Origin: Paenibacillus assamensis DSM 18201
GTDB taxonomy: Bacteria; Bacillota; Bacilli; Paenibacillales; Paenibacillaceae
Length of the DNA stretch: 64,000 bases
Reading direction: 5' to 3'
Assembly (NCBI RefSeq): GCF_000422445.1
Contig: NZ_AULU01000011.1
Coordinates: 1 to 64,000, forward strand
Part shown: piece after piece, positions 7,909 through 17,516 of the stretch
Numbering within the stretch: the first letter of the stretch is position 1
How the letters are laid out: each line of letters opens with the position of its first letter
Made by a program: the position numbers and the translations under genes
The notes under the pieces: model-generated
Told to the model about the DNA's origin: nothing
Database searches by the model: none
The model's input: only the letters and a program-made list of their open reading frames with translations

Positions 7909-8229
7909 CGCTTCTGAAGGGAATCCTATACTTGTTCCCATAATGCCAGAAAGGTACATAGAGAAATAGGGTAATAGGGCTATTTTTGAATTCGAATATT
8001 CGCTATATAGCCCGTTCTTTTGTTCAACTTGCTTAAATGTTCTGCGGTAAGTAGTGTTCAATTAAATGTGATCCCATTGCATTCGTAACAGTTAGAGTAA
8101 GGGGTCTTCTTGTACGCGGTTACAAATTGAAGTAATATACTCAGTAAGGATGGTTTGCTATCCGGTTTGTTGACATGTCTGAAAGTGAATTGTAACGATG
8201 TTCAACCTACAATTGAGAGGAGATACAAC
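7909..8229. other. intergenic region between divergent sulfate operon and aldo/keto reductase
   Basis: No gene is supported here. A TTGACA at 8170-8175 followed at 17 bp by the poor hexamer TAACGA is a weak candidate promoter for the aldo/keto reductase. No riboswitch fold was recognised. Confidence 0.5.
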
Positions 8230-9054
8230 ATGATTATTACATTGAACAACGGAGTACATATGCCGCAGTTAGGGCTTGGAGTGTGGCGAGTTGAAGAAGG
8301 TGCACAAGTCGAAGAAGCGGTGAAGACTGCGCTTCAAATTGGGTATCGCCATATTGATACAGCTGCTGTTTATAAAAATGAAGCGGGTGTAGGTAAAGCA
8401 ATAAAAGAATCAGGCGTACCTCGTGAGGAAATTTTCTTAACGACAAAAGTATGGAATGCCGATCAGGGCTATGAAGCTACGCTGAAAGCATTCGATGAGA
8501 GCTTGAGCAAGCTCGGCACAGACTATGTTGATCTATATCTAGTTCATTGGCCAACTCCTGAACGTGACTTGTATTTGGAAACATACAAAGCATTGGAGAA
8601 GTTGCTGGAAGAAGGACGAGTACGTGCTATTGGGGTTTCTAACTTCCATATTCACCACTTGGAGCGCTTGATGGATAACACTTCGATTGTCCCAGTTGTT
8701 AACCAAGTCGAATGTCACCCACGTTTGGCTCAGAATGAGCTGAGACAATTCTGCAATAAGCATAATATTGTACTTGAAGCATGGAGTCCTCTCATGCAAG
8801 GTGGAGAGATCTTAGAAGATCGCGATGTGATGGCTATCGCGGCTAACCATGGCAAAACAGGTGCTCAAGTTGTTATTCGCTGGCATTTGCAAAAAGGCAA
8901 TATCGTTATTCCTAAATCTGTAACAGCATCCCGTATTCGTGAGAACTTCGATGTGTTCGACTTTGAATTGACGGCAGATGAGATGGCGACTATTGATCAG
9001 CTCAATCAAGATAAACGTGTTGGTCCAGACCCAGAGGACTTCAACGTCGTATAG
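8230..9054 (+). CDS. aldo/keto reductase, YvgN/YtbE-like
   Basis: This 274-residue NADPH-dependent (alpha/beta)8-barrel aldo/keto reductase has GLGVWRVEEG near the start. DTAAVYKNEAGVGKAI carries the catalytic Asp and Tyr, TTKVWN has the Lys, and LYLVHWP has the His. The cofactor loop is IPKSVTASRIRENF near residue 235. Bacillus homologs YvgN and YtbE reduce methylglyoxal and other aldehydes in the cytosol. ATG 8230 is preceded by GAGAGGAGA; an upstream in-frame start at 8155 would add 25 residues unlike the family. It is monocistronic, ended by a strong hairpin. Confidence 0.93.
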   Translation: MIITLNNGVHMPQLGLGVWRVEEGAQVEEAVKTALQIGYRHIDTAAVYKNEAGVGKAIKESGVPREEIFLTTKVWNADQGYEATLKAFDESLSKLGTDYVDLYLVHWPTPERDLYLETYKALEKLLEEGRVRAIGVSNFHIHHLERLMDNTSIVPVVNQVECHPRLAQNELRQFCNKHNIVLEAWSPLMQGGEILEDRDVMAIAANHGKTGAQVVIRWHLQKGNIVIPKSVTASRIRENFDVFDFELTADEMATIDQLNQDKRVGPDPEDFNVV

Positions 9055-9064
9055 TACAGCACAT

Positions 9065-9102
9065 ACTAAATACCCGCCTAAGTAGCAAGGCGGGTATTTA
9101 GT
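9065..9102. terminator. bidirectional terminator hairpin
   Basis: A perfect 14-bp stem (ACTAAATACCCGCC / GGCGGGTATTTAGT) with a 10-nt loop lies between two convergent genes. There is no long T-run on either side, but the A/T base of the stem can serve both directions. Confidence 0.8.
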
Positions 9103-9120
9103 GTACTGCTCTATTCATAT

Positions 9121-9798
9121 TTACTCCGTATCGTTCTTCCATCGTTGTAGTGCCGCAAACGGGCTGTTTGCAAGTGAATCGTTATCATCATTAGATGTAT
9201 CTTTGTAGTAGATTTCACTCTCGTACGCCGCATGGTCTGTCGTTTTATTTTGATGGAGTGAGATCTTTTCTGCAAAATGGATATACAGTAACGCTGTATT
9301 GTATGCATCATCAAGCGCACGATGATGTGAGCCGACGAAAGGAAGATTCAACTCTTCAAGTGCAGTTTTCAAGCCTATTTGCTGTTTGTTTGGTCGTCCC
9401 ATCAAGGCTGAAATTTGCTGCTGCACATCTGTATAATTTTTTAGCCAACGCAAAGGTATTTTCTTAAGTCTACATTCCTTAGTAAATTGCACTTTGTCAT
9501 CACGGCCCCATGAGCATAGGGCATATTCTTCCGCATCGATCCAGGCAACGAAACGCTCAAGTGCTGCCGGTAATTCATCAGCGAGAGTAATATCTTGCTG
9601 GCTGATCCCTGTAAATGAGGTTGTGTCCTCGGTAATCCGGGAAGTCAGCGTAGGTTTGACAAAGGTTTGGAATGTATCGAGGATAACCGCTTTACCTTCG
9701 GAATGCGTTAATTTAACGGCGCCAATTTCGATAATTTCGGATATTTGACCTTTGCGGCGTGTAACTGTCATTTCCAAGTCATAAATGATGGCAATCAT
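9121..9798 (-). CDS. DEDDh 3'-5' exonuclease, KapD-like
   Basis: This 225-residue exonuclease domain of the RNase T/DnaQ type carries the DEDDh signature. YDLEMT (D7, E9) supplies the first metal ligands, a middle Asp lies in the FVAWIDAEE region, and the C-terminal SHHRALDDAYNTALLYIHF has the His and last Asp. KapD of B. subtilis, an inhibitor of the KinA route to sporulation, has this layout, so a sporulation link is possible but unproven. ATG 9798 has GGGGAG 4 bp upstream; a longer frame to 9903 lacks a ribosome site. About 45 residues after the last motif are acidic, Asn-rich and variable. Confidence 0.8.
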   Translation of the reverse strand: MIAIIYDLEMTVTRRKGQISEIIEIGAVKLTHSEGKAVILDTFQTFVKPTLTSRITEDTTSFTGISQQDITLADELPAALERFVAWIDAEEYALCSWGRDDKVQFTKECRLKKIPLRWLKNYTDVQQQISALMGRPNKQQIGLKTALEELNLPFVGSHHRALDDAYNTALLYIHFAEKISLHQNKTTDHAAYESEIYYKDTSNDDNDSLANSPFAALQRWKNDTE

Positions 9799-9994
9799 GC
9801 TGCTCCCCTTCTTCCATATAAGCTTGCATCCCTGATTGTAACATATGATTGTGAGTGAAGGGATAGGTTTCATAAGGCTGAGATGTAATATATTGCAATC
9901 CATCTAACATAATCATACTATGATATAAAGTCTATTTTCATTCAGTGTTGAACGGGTTACATAATCATATACGTGCTTGAAGCAGGAGGTCTTC

Positions 9995-10495
9995 ATGATT
10001 ACTATCGATTACAATCGTATGACCGTTATGAGGAAAATGATGATTTCTCTTTTATGTATTATTGGGAGCATGGGGCTGGCTTACGCAGCCGTTGTGAAAA
10101 TTCCTGATCTCATGTGGAAGTTAGGCTCTGCAGCATTGTCTATTATGGGAATTGTTTATTTCGGTCGATTGTTTTCGATCACACTGCGAGCGATGATACG
10201 GAAACAAGCTCAACTATTTGTTTATGATGAATCGGGTATATATAAGGAGAATGGTGATCTCGTGCCATGGTCGAGTATTGAACAGTTTTCGGTTGTATAC
10301 ACTCGAATCGGCATTTTGTTTCAACCTATTTTCACTCATTATGTATTTAAGCTTGCTAATGGGGAGCAAGTGGTATGGCACACTTATGACTTGCTCACAA
10401 ATGAAGAGGCGAAGCAATGGGCTCGTGTCTTACAACAACTAGTTCAAGCGCGCGGGATTATTAACCAGCGTATAGGTAGTAAAATTTCAGTTTAA
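9995..10495 (+). CDS. small membrane protein with C-terminal PH-like domain, function unknown
   Basis: This 166-residue protein has two close hydrophobic segments (about residues 12-32 and 41-62). A soluble part follows with FVYDESGIYKENGDLVPWSSIEQF and VFKLANGEQVVWHTYDLLTNEE. This resembles the bacterial STM3941-type family, in which a two-helix anchor precedes a PH-like beta fold. No catalytic motif is visible. ATG 9995 is preceded by AGGAGG. It stands alone between convergent and divergent neighbours. The family assignment is tentative. Confidence 0.65.
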   Translation: MITIDYNRMTVMRKMMISLLCIIGSMGLAYAAVVKIPDLMWKLGSAALSIMGIVYFGRLFSITLRAMIRKQAQLFVYDESGIYKENGDLVPWSSIEQFSVVYTRIGILFQPIFTHYVFKLANGEQVVWHTYDLLTNEEAKQWARVLQQLVQARGIINQRIGSKISV

Positions 10496-10541
10496 CTTGG
10501 AAAGTACATATGGAGATTGCTATTACTTGCTGGATATGTAT

Positions 10542-10588
10542 AACGAGCATCTCGTCCCTTAAGTGCAGCGGGGGGAGGGATGCTCGTT
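10542..10588. terminator. terminator hairpin between convergent genes
   Basis: AACGAGCATC (10542-10551) and GATGCTCGTT (10579-10588) form a perfect 10-bp stem with an extra CCCT/AGGG pairing inside. It separates the membrane-protein gene from the end of spoVR and can serve both strands. Confidence 0.65.
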
Positions 10589-10612
10589 GCATGTTGTTCT
10601 ATTTACATGTGC

Positions 10613-12061
10613 TCAGCCAATGAATTTACGCGTAACTTTTTTACCATCATAAGTGAAGAGTACACCTTTTTCTTCCACCTTCGTTTCCAAGTGAACGGAT
10701 TTCCCCCATAACGTAAATAGGTATGGGAGTGTTCGCTCGACATATTTGAGATCAAGTTCGACTCCTTCATATTGATGGGTTACGTATAACTCACCGCTTC
10801 GTTGATAATCACCGTCTGTTACAACAATGTAAGGGAAGCCTCCATTAACACGGCTGTATACAAGCTGATCCCGCACATTTTCCCAAGCTTTATCTGTAAT
10901 CTTCCACTCGACCCCTTTTTTTTCAAATACGTATAGATCAAGATCATCTGTCAGTTTTTTTGTTAAATAATTGCGAATAAAGGAAGTGTCTGAATCAAGT
11001 TCCCGTACTTCGAATATTTTAGCGCGTCCTTGTCCATCCTTTCTTCCAAACCGATCTTGTTCTTCTTTCGTCGGTTTGTCCCAACGTTTCTCAATATCTT
11101 CAAATATTTTCAGACCAAGATAGTAGGGGTTTAAGCTGTTGCGCGAAGGTTGGACGACAGATGCATTCAGCTTTGCATATTCGAAAGACTCTTCTGTTGT
11201 AAGATCAAGCTCCCGTACTATGCGCTGATGCCAGTAAGAAGCCCATCCCTCATTCATGATTTTTGTCTCCATTTGGGGCCAGAAATACAGCATTTCATCT
11301 CGCAGCATGGACATAATGTCGCGCTGCCAGTCTTCCAGCTCTGTGGAGAACTCTTGAATGAACCATACGACATCTTTCTCTGGTTCGGGTGGGAACCTTC
11401 GATTCTGTTGTTCTTTACGGGATGATTCTTTGCCGTCTTTCACTGATGAATCAAGATCCCACAGATCGTCATAGGAGCTTATGGATTTTGATGGTTTAGA
11501 TTCTTTTGATTCCTGTATTTTGAGCTCCATATATTGCTGCTTATCGAGTTTCTGCGGGCGGACGATTTGAGGGTCAACATGTTCTTGTATTGCCAATACC
11601 GCATCGATGAAGCTTTCAACAGCTTGTGCGCCATATTCGAGTTCATATTGGGACACTCGTTCTGCCGTTGCAGACATACTTTCCACCATATTGCGATTGG
11701 ACGTTGAGAAGCGTACGTTGTTTTTGAAAAAGTCACAGTGAGCCAAGACGTGTGCAACGATTAATTTGTTCTGAATTAGTGAATTGCCTTCAAGCAAGAA
11801 GGCGTAACAAGGATTGGAGTTGATAACTAACTCATAAATTTTGCTTAGTCCAAAGTCATACTGCATCTTCATTTTGTGAAATGTTTTCCCGAAACTCCAA
11901 TGGTGAAAGCGTGTAGGCATGCCGTAAGCTCCGAAAGTGTAAATAATATCAGCGGGGCATATCTCATAGCGCATGGGATAGAAATCAAGACCGAATCCGT
12001 CGGCAATTTCCGTAATTTCGGCAATTGCATAGTCTAATTGCTTCAAATCGTTTGAAGTCAT
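10613..12061 (-). CDS. spoVR: SpoVR family protein (stage V sporulation protein R)
   Basis: This 482-residue SpoVR-family protein opens with [33 protein letters not shown]. It contains [33 protein letters not shown], the [14 protein letters not shown] region, [13 protein letters not shown] and [14 protein letters not shown]. In B. subtilis SpoVR affects spore cortex formation; its biochemical activity is unknown. The start overlaps the yhbH stop by 4 bp (ATGA), so the two are translationally coupled. In many bacteria prkA-yhbH/yeaH-spoVR form one operon, but prkA is not adjacent here. It is last in the operon, ahead of a hairpin. Confidence 0.95.
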   Translation of the reverse strand: MTSNDLKQLDYAIAEITEIADGFGLDFYPMRYEICPADIIYTFGAYGMPTRFHHWSFGKTFHKMKMQYDFGLSKIYELVINSNPCYAFLLEGNSLIQNKLIVAHVLAHCDFFKNNVRFSTSNRNMVESMSATAERVSQYELEYGAQAVESFIDAVLAIQEHVDPQIVRPQKLDKQQYMELKIQESKESKPSKSISSYDDLWDLDSSVKDGKESSRKEQQNRRFPPEPEKDVVWFIQEFSTELEDWQRDIMSMLRDEMLYFWPQMETKIMNEGWASYWHQRIVRELDLTTEESFEYAKLNASVVQPSRNSLNPYYLGLKIFEDIEKRWDKPTKEEQDRFGRKDGQGRAKIFEVRELDSDTSFIRNYLTKKLTDDLDLYVFEKKGVEWKITDKAWENVRDQLVYSRVNGGFPYIVVTDGDYQRSGELYVTHQYEGVELDLKYVERTLPYLFTLWGKSVHLETKVEEKGVLFTYDGKKVTRKFIG

Positions 12062-13215
12062 GAGAACACCCCATTTACCGGCTGTTTTTTGAAGAAATGC
12101 TTTAAAGCTTTGTATACTTCTGTTTTTTCCTTTATGACATAATACATGAAGTTAGGCAGGTCAATGTTGCGATAGGCAGACATTAGCGTACTGCTGCGAT
12201 TGTACTGGTTAACCTCACCGTAACCGAACATGTTGGAAACGCTCAGCAGTTGGCGAATCAGTTTCACGCATTTTTCATTATCGCTTGTTAAGTTGTCTCC
12301 ATCTGAGAAATGGAAAGGATAAATGTTGTAAAGGGAAGGGGGGAAGCGACTTTCAATGATTTCTAAAGCCTTGATGTAAACAGAAGAACAGATCGTACCG
12401 CCACTTTCACCACGAGTAAAGAAGTCTTCCTCCGTTACTTCTTTCGCTTCGGTATGGTGGGCGATAAATACGATATCCACCTTTTCATACTGCTTGCGCA
12501 GAAATCTCGTCATCCAGAAGAAGAAGCTGCGGGCACAATATTTTTCGAAGCTGCCCATCGATCCGGAAGTATCCATCATTGCAATAATGACCGCATTGGA
12601 TTGAGGCTTCACAATCTCTTCCCACGTTTTGAATCGCAGATCATCGGGATTTATGCCATGAATGCCTGGGTTACCATTTAATGCATTACGGCGAATATTT
12701 TCTAAAATGGTGCGTTTTTTATCGATGTTGGACATGATGCCTTTTTTACGTATGTCATTAAAGCGGATATCTGTAATTTCTAGCTGGTCCTTATCTTTTT
12801 GTTTCAAATTAGGAAGCTCAAGCTCTTCAAACAGCAGCTGCTCCAGTTCTGCAATGCTAATCTCGGCTTCTACTACATCAGAGCCTGGTTGATCGCCTGC
12901 TTTGCGGCCTTTGCCTGGTCCTTGCTGCTGACTGTCAGTACCGAGTACATCCCCGACACGACTCTTGCCATTTCCTTGACCAACATGCTTCTTCTTGTTG
13001 AAATTGTATACGAATCGGAACTCATCAAGACTGCGGATCGGCACTTTAATAATTTGTTTGCCATCCGACATGATGATGTTCTCTTCGGTAACGAGATCGG
13101 GAATGTTTTGCTTGATTGCTTCACGCACTTTCTTCTGATGACGGTCTTGATCCTGGTACCCTTTCCGGTGCAGTGACCAATCTTCTCGTGACACAATATA
13201 TGATAAATCTTTCAT
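12058..13215 (-). CDS. yhbH: sporulation protein YhbH (DUF444, VWA-like)
   Basis: This 385-residue DUF444 protein (B. subtilis YhbH is 392) has a basic N-terminus with [19 protein letters not shown] charged linker of about 60 residues holds [12 protein letters not shown] and Gln-Gly repeats. The C-terminal von Willebrand-like domain has the MIDAS-type motif [13 protein letters not shown] and a [13 protein letters not shown] segment. It works with the kinase PrkA and SpoVR in sporulation and stress responses, by an unknown mechanism. ATG 13215 has AGGAGG 7 bp upstream. The 4-bp overlap with spoVR shows an operon. No prkA gene lies within several kb. Confidence 0.93.
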   Translation of the reverse strand: MKDLSYIVSREDWSLHRKGYQDQDRHQKKVREAIKQNIPDLVTEENIIMSDGKQIIKVPIRSLDEFRFVYNFNKKKHVGQGNGKSRVGDVLGTDSQQQGPGKGRKAGDQPGSDVVEAEISIAELEQLLFEELELPNLKQKDKDQLEITDIRFNDIRKKGIMSNIDKKRTILENIRRNALNGNPGIHGINPDDLRFKTWEEIVKPQSNAVIIAMMDTSGSMGSFEKYCARSFFFWMTRFLRKQYEKVDIVFIAHHTEAKEVTEEDFFTRGESGGTICSSVYIKALEIIESRFPPSLYNIYPFHFSDGDNLTSDNEKCVKLIRQLLSVSNMFGYGEVNQYNRSSTLMSAYRNIDLPNFMYYVIKEKTEVYKALKHFFKKQPVNGVFS

Positions 13216-13299
13216 GAACACACCTCCTGAACAATCACCATCGCTATTGTATTCAATATATTCAAGTTCGGAGGGGATATGTGATAGAACAGATGGGAA

Positions 13300-13344
13300 T
13301 AAAAAAGAACCTTCTGTTCCACATCGTTGTGGTCATGAAGGTTC
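13300..13344 (-). terminator. rho-independent terminator after the 61-residue gene
   Basis: On the minus strand GAACCTTC ... GAAGGTTC (8-bp arms, 22-nt loop with internal pairing) is followed by TTCTTTTTT. It ends the small gene just upstream of the yhbH ribosome site. Confidence 0.75.
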
Positions 13345-13360
13345 CTCGGTATTTTGCAGT

Positions 13361-13546
13361 CTAGGATCCGCCTGTACGACGGCGTTGGTTATTCGGCTTC
13401 TTGTTGTTTTGGCTTCTCAATGCCTTCGTCGATTGGTCGCCATGGAAGCCTTGCTTCCCTTGGCCTTGCTGTTCTTTCTTCTTCGCTAACAAAGCTTTGG
13501 CAGCATTCGCCATGCTTGTCTTCTTCGGTTGTTCGGATTCAGTCAT
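13361..13546 (-). CDS. small basic protein of unknown function
   Basis: This 61-residue, highly hydrophilic protein has an N-terminal MTESEQPKKTSMANAAKALL helix-like stretch. A Lys/Gln-rich middle (AKKKEQQGQGKQGF) and an Asn/Arg-rich tail ending QRRRTGGS follow. There is no membrane segment or cysteine. ATG 13546 has AAAGGAAG 9 bp upstream, and a clear terminator follows the stop, which supports a real gene. The composition recalls small nucleic-acid-binding or spore proteins, but nothing in the sequence assigns a function. I do not recognise the family. Confidence 0.65.
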   Translation of the reverse strand: MTESEQPKKTSMANAAKALLAKKKEQQGQGKQGFHGDQSTKALRSQNNKKPNNQRRRTGGS

Positions 13547-13708
13547 CGCTACGATCTTCCTTTCAACTGTACGATTTAAGACGCACAGATGGTGCTGTGA
13601 TGAACATAGACTAACATGGAAAGAGGGACAATTGCAATATGTTCTATTGTGAATAAAGGTAAGTAGCATCTGTGCTTTGTTACTCTTGTATGTTGTCTCA
13701 AAACGATA

Positions 13709-13746
13709 ATCACCCCCCTGGTTCCTGGGGGAGGCAGGGGGGTGAT
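13709..13746 (-). terminator. very strong GC-rich hairpin, probable malic-enzyme operon terminator
   Basis: ATCACCCCCCTG and CAGGGGGGTGAT are perfect 12-bp arms with a 14-nt loop that has extra C/G runs. On the minus strand the stem is followed by TATCGTTTTG. It lies 219 bp after the malic enzyme stop, so it probably ends the tct-malic enzyme transcript. The 13747-13964 stretch between them holds no gene I can support. Confidence 0.55.
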
Positions 13747-13964
13747 CTAGGCTTGGCCAAATCATGATCAAAAATGAATTCATGCAGCAGCTTGCTTGAC
13801 GAGTGAGAAATAGTTTTAAACAATCGCAACAGCGATTATCAGTTTCGTTTGTTTGTAACCGCAGAGTTCATACACAAACGATCGATGATAACAGCTATTG
13901 CTAAATTGCTCTTCCCATTGAACGTAACGTCAAGCTAATTGCTACCTTCTTCATTCAACCATCA

Positions 13965-15398
13965 CTATTCGCGATATTCACGAGGAACACGGCGAGCTAC
14001 TTTCGTCTCCAATGCGGCTTCGATAACACGCTTGCGCACGTTCTCAACAACAGTTGGATTGAATACGCTTGGGATGATATAGGACGAGTTGCGCTCCTTA
14101 TCCGTAATCGTAGCAGCAATTGCCTCAGCAGCTGCGAGCTTCATCTCTTCATTAATAGTTGATGCGCGACAATCCAGTGCACCGCGGAAAATACCCGGGA
14201 AGCAAAGGAGATTGTTAATTTGGTTTGGATAGTCCGAACGTCCAGTTGCCAGGACAGCTACAATATCAACGGCTTCTTCTGGAGCAATCTCAGGTGTTGG
14301 ATTCGCCATCGCAAATACGATAGGGCGTTCAGCCATCGTAAGCACGTGCTCACGCTTGAGAAGTCCTCCGCGGGAAAGGCCGATAAATACATCGGCTCCC
14401 TTGATGACATCAGCTAGGCTGCCTGACTCCAAGTTCGGGTTAGTACGTTGGGCGAATTGGTTCCATGAATCTTGTTGATACGTATTTGTACGGACAATAG
14501 CACCGTCAATATCGACACCGATCAAATTTTTACAGCCGGCCTTCAGCAAAATATTGCTGCAAGCGACACCGGCAGCACCGATACCGTTTACGACGATCTT
14601 AACATCTTCGATCCGTTTCTTTACCAATTTTAATGCATTTATTAAACCCGCATAGAGGACGACAGCTGTACCATGCTGGTCATCATGGAACACGGGAATA
14701 TCTAATTCTTCTTTCAATCGAGCTTCGATTTCAAAGCAGCGTGGGGAGGAGATGTCCTCCAAGTTAATACCGCCAAAGCCAGGTGCAATGGACTTGACGA
14801 TTTGGATAATTTGTTCTGTATCTTGTGTATCAAGACAGATTGGAACTGCATCCACATCTCCGAACTGTTTGAAGAGCATCGCTTTACCTTCCATAACAGG
14901 CATTGCGCCGTATGGCCCGATGTCACCAAGTCCAAGTACAGCAGTGCCGTCAGAAACGACAGCTACGGTGTTACGCTTCATTGTGAGCGTAAAAGCTTTG
15001 CGTGGGTCATCATGAATGGCCATACATACTCTAGCTACGTCTGGCGTGTATACTCGGGACAAATCATCACGGTTCTGAACGGGATGCTTCGCTTTCATTT
15101 CAATCTTACCGCCTAGGTGCATAAGGAACGTCCGATCTGAAATATGAAGCAATTGAACGCCAGCCAAGGCTCTAATCGAAGTAGCGATGCGATCAATTTG
15201 GACGGTGTCTTGAACCGTAACCGTAATATCACGGATCGTTTTTTCTACATTCGTCTGAATCATATCAATAGCGACAACGTCTCCGCCGTGCTCACAAATG
15301 GCTGAAGCAATAACGACGAAATTAGTTTCTTCGTTGAGCATTTCTACACGCAATGTAAAGCTTTTACCCGAACCAGCGTTGAATGGTTTATTTGCCAT
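13965..15398 (-). CDS. NAD-type malic enzyme with N-terminal ACT domain
   Basis: This 477-residue malic enzyme oxidatively decarboxylates malate to pyruvate. Residues ~10-85 form an ACT-like regulatory domain (SFTLRVEMLNEETNFVVIAS). The malic domain has LSRVYTPDVARVC, TVAVVSDGTAVLGLGDIGP, the Lys of GKAMLFKQFGD, NLEDISSPRCFEIE and FHDDQHGTAVV. The NAD-binding part has VNGIGAAGVACSNILLKAG. ATG 15398 was chosen over an upstream GTG that falls in the ribosome site. It lies 26 bp after tctA in the same operon as the tricarboxylate transporter, so imported malate, or a precursor of it, is its likely substrate. The short spacing supports co-transcription. Confidence 0.92.
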   Translation of the reverse strand: MANKPFNAGSGKSFTLRVEMLNEETNFVVIASAICEHGGDVVAIDMIQTNVEKTIRDITVTVQDTVQIDRIATSIRALAGVQLLHISDRTFLMHLGGKIEMKAKHPVQNRDDLSRVYTPDVARVCMAIHDDPRKAFTLTMKRNTVAVVSDGTAVLGLGDIGPYGAMPVMEGKAMLFKQFGDVDAVPICLDTQDTEQIIQIVKSIAPGFGGINLEDISSPRCFEIEARLKEELDIPVFHDDQHGTAVVLYAGLINALKLVKKRIEDVKIVVNGIGAAGVACSNILLKAGCKNLIGVDIDGAIVRTNTYQQDSWNQFAQRTNPNLESGSLADVIKGADVFIGLSRGGLLKREHVLTMAERPIVFAMANPTPEIAPEEAVDIVAVLATGRSDYPNQINNLLCFPGIFRGALDCRASTINEEMKLAAAEAIAATITDKERNSSYIIPSVFNPTVVENVRKRVIEAALETKVARRVPREYRE

Positions 15399-15424
15399 TA
15401 GTATCACCACTTTTTATCAAGTTG

Positions 15425-16957
15425 TTATCCTTCATCGTTAACCAGAACTTTTTTGCCTCTCATTTTTAAAATAAGCGGAATTGCGATCCACAACACAGCG
15501 ACTACTAAGAATACAGCTGACAACGGCTTTGTAACGAAGATAGAGAAATCACCGTTGGAAGCAGTCAAAGCACGACGCATGTTGTTCTCGATCATTGGAC
15601 CTAAAACGAGTGACAGTACGAGCGGTGCAATTGGATAGTCGTGTTTGGTAAATATATAACCCAAAACACCACAACCTAATAATACCATAAGATCAAATAT
15701 ACTAACTTGTACAGCGTAAACTCCAAATATCGAAATTGCAACAATAATTGGCAATAAATAACGAGTCGGTGTATCAATAATTTTTGCGAACACTTTAACA
15801 AGTGGCATATTCAAAATTAAGAGCATCACATTACCGATAAACATACTAGCAATTAAGCCCCAAGCAACTTCAGGGTGTTTATCGAATAACAAAGGGCCTG
15901 GCTGAATGTTGTACATCATGAACGCGCCCATTAGAATAGCGGTTGTACCCGATCCCGGAATACCGAGTGTAAGAAGTGGGATCATTGCTCCGCCAGATGC
16001 TGCGTTATTAGCAGATTCGGGAGCTGCAACACCTTCAATTGCACCTTTACCGAACTTTTCAGGGTTTTTGCTGAGCTTCTTCTCTGTTATGTAGCTGAAG
16101 AAGGAGGCAAGTGTTGCACCTGCGCCAGGCAGGACACCAATAAAGAAGCCTAGGAAAGAACCGCGTGTAATCGGACCAGCACTATCTTTCATATCTTGCT
16201 TTGTTGGTAATACACGGTCAATTTTTGCAATTTTACCGGCAGATTTATCATTGTCGATAATCGTTTTAAATACTTCGCCCAAGGCGAACATACCTACTGC
16301 AATCGTCAGGAACTCCAGCCCTGCATATAAAATAGGGTTATCAAACGTAAATCGAGCAACACCTGAAACGTTATCCATACCGATTGTTGCAAGTAATAGT
16401 CCGAACACAGTCATTATGAGCGCTTTTGTCATAGACTTACCAGCCAAACCACTTACTGCGCACAATCCAAGCAGCATAAGTGAGAAGTATTCAGCAGGGC
16501 CAAATGATAAGGCTACATTGGACAAAGGTTCTGCAAGGAACACGAGTCCGATTAATGAAACGAGACCAGCCACAAAGGAACCGATAGCTGCGATGGAAAG
16601 AGCCGCACCTGCGCGTCCTTTCTTCGCCATCTGATAACCGTCCAATGCGGTAACAACAGATGAAGATTCTCCAGGTGTATTTAATAGAATCGATGTTGTT
16701 GAGCCGCCATACATGGCTCCATAATAAACACCAGCTAGTAGGATAATAGAGCTAGTAGCTGCTTCAGCTGGTCCTAAGCCGATACCGCTTGTAACTGTGC
16801 TTGTAACAGGAATAAGAAGAGCCACGCCACTCATCGGACCGATACCAGGAAGGACGCCGACAGCAGTTCCGATGATAACACCTACAAATGCGAATAAGAT
16901 GTTGTACCATAAGAAACTGGTTGCAAAGCCATTCATTAAATGTTCAAATACGCTCAT
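15425..16957 (-). CDS. tctA: tripartite tricarboxylate transporter large permease TctA
   Basis: This 510-residue protein has about 11-12 hydrophobic segments and the TctA signatures GVLPGIGPMSGVALLIPVT near residue 38, YGGSTTSILLNTPGES, the PGAGATLASFFSY loop and GIPGSGTTAILMGAF. It forms the membrane channel of a TTT secondary carrier fed by TctC. ATG 16957 has AGGAGG 11 bp upstream; a GTG at 16969 would lie in that site. It follows tctB with a 15-bp gap and precedes the malic enzyme. The carried substrate, probably a C4- or C6-carboxylate, is inferred from the enzyme. Confidence 0.93.
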   Translation of the reverse strand: MSVFEHLMNGFATSFLWYNILFAFVGVIIGTAVGVLPGIGPMSGVALLIPVTSTVTSGIGLGPAEAATSSIILLAGVYYGAMYGGSTTSILLNTPGESSSVVTALDGYQMAKKGRAGAALSIAAIGSFVAGLVSLIGLVFLAEPLSNVALSFGPAEYFSLMLLGLCAVSGLAGKSMTKALIMTVFGLLLATIGMDNVSGVARFTFDNPILYAGLEFLTIAVGMFALGEVFKTIIDNDKSAGKIAKIDRVLPTKQDMKDSAGPITRGSFLGFFIGVLPGAGATLASFFSYITEKKLSKNPEKFGKGAIEGVAAPESANNAASGGAMIPLLTLGIPGSGTTAILMGAFMMYNIQPGPLLFDKHPEVAWGLIASMFIGNVMLLILNMPLVKVFAKIIDTPTRYLLPIIVAISIFGVYAVQVSIFDLMVLLGCGVLGYIFTKHDYPIAPLVLSLVLGPMIENNMRRALTASNGDFSIFVTKPLSAVFLVVAVLWIAIPLILKMRGKKVLVNDEG

Positions 16958-16972
16958 CGTTGACGGCACCTC

Positions 16973-17485
16973 CTACAACGGAATAAATGACGGGAAGCCC
17001 GGCAAAGTTCCCTGCAAAATTTTCACGAATACAAAATAGATACCTAAGGAGAAGGCAGCGGCGATAATCGTAGATACGAGCCACTTGCCACGTTCCATAA
17101 CTTGAAAGGCGAATAATAGGAATAAAAAAGTTCCAATTGGATAACCGATATCTTCTAGGAAAAATGCATATAAAAAGGCTGCGCCGAAAATAAGGAAAAA
17201 CCCTTTGTAATTCGGTTTGGAAGGCGCAATAGCTTCATCTTCTTCTTCAGCGGTGGCAGCAGATTCAACGTGCGCCTGTTGCTTTGGAGCAACAGGCGCT
17301 TTGAATGTCTCGAACATTAATCTTGCGCTAAGTAGGATGAGTAGGCTGCCAAGACCCATCGGAAAAATATCAGGACCGACGCTGCTGCCAAAGGCAGAGG
17401 TGCTAAGCTGTGTACTTCCTACTACAAACGCGATACCGATTAGAAGAAAGACGAGGCTTGCCCATGTGTCAAAACGCTTCATCAT
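16973..17485 (-). CDS. tctB: tripartite tricarboxylate transporter small permease TctB
   Basis: This 170-residue membrane protein has four hydrophobic segments (about 9-27, 35-55, 94-112 and 131-165). A charged, Ala/Glu-rich cytosolic loop lies between the second and third. Length, topology and its place between tctC and tctA identify TctB. Sequence conservation in this family is weak, and context carries most of the assignment. ATG 17485 is preceded by AGGGG at 9 bp. Confidence 0.88.
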   Translation of the reverse strand: MMKRFDTWASLVFLLIGIAFVVGSTQLSTSAFGSSVGPDIFPMGLGSLLILLSARLMFETFKAPVAPKQQAHVESAATAEEEDEAIAPSKPNYKGFFLIFGAAFLYAFFLEDIGYPIGTFLFLLFAFQVMERGKWLVSTIIAAAFSLGIYFVFVKILQGTLPGFPSFIPL

Positions 17486-17516
17486 GATGTCAAACCCCTA
17501 TTCATAGTAAGATAGA

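Noticed and set aside
7777-8061. 94-codon minus-strand open frame upstream of the DUF2292 gene
   Set aside because: It contains the sulfate-operon promoter and operator-like repeat, has no ribosome site and no family features.
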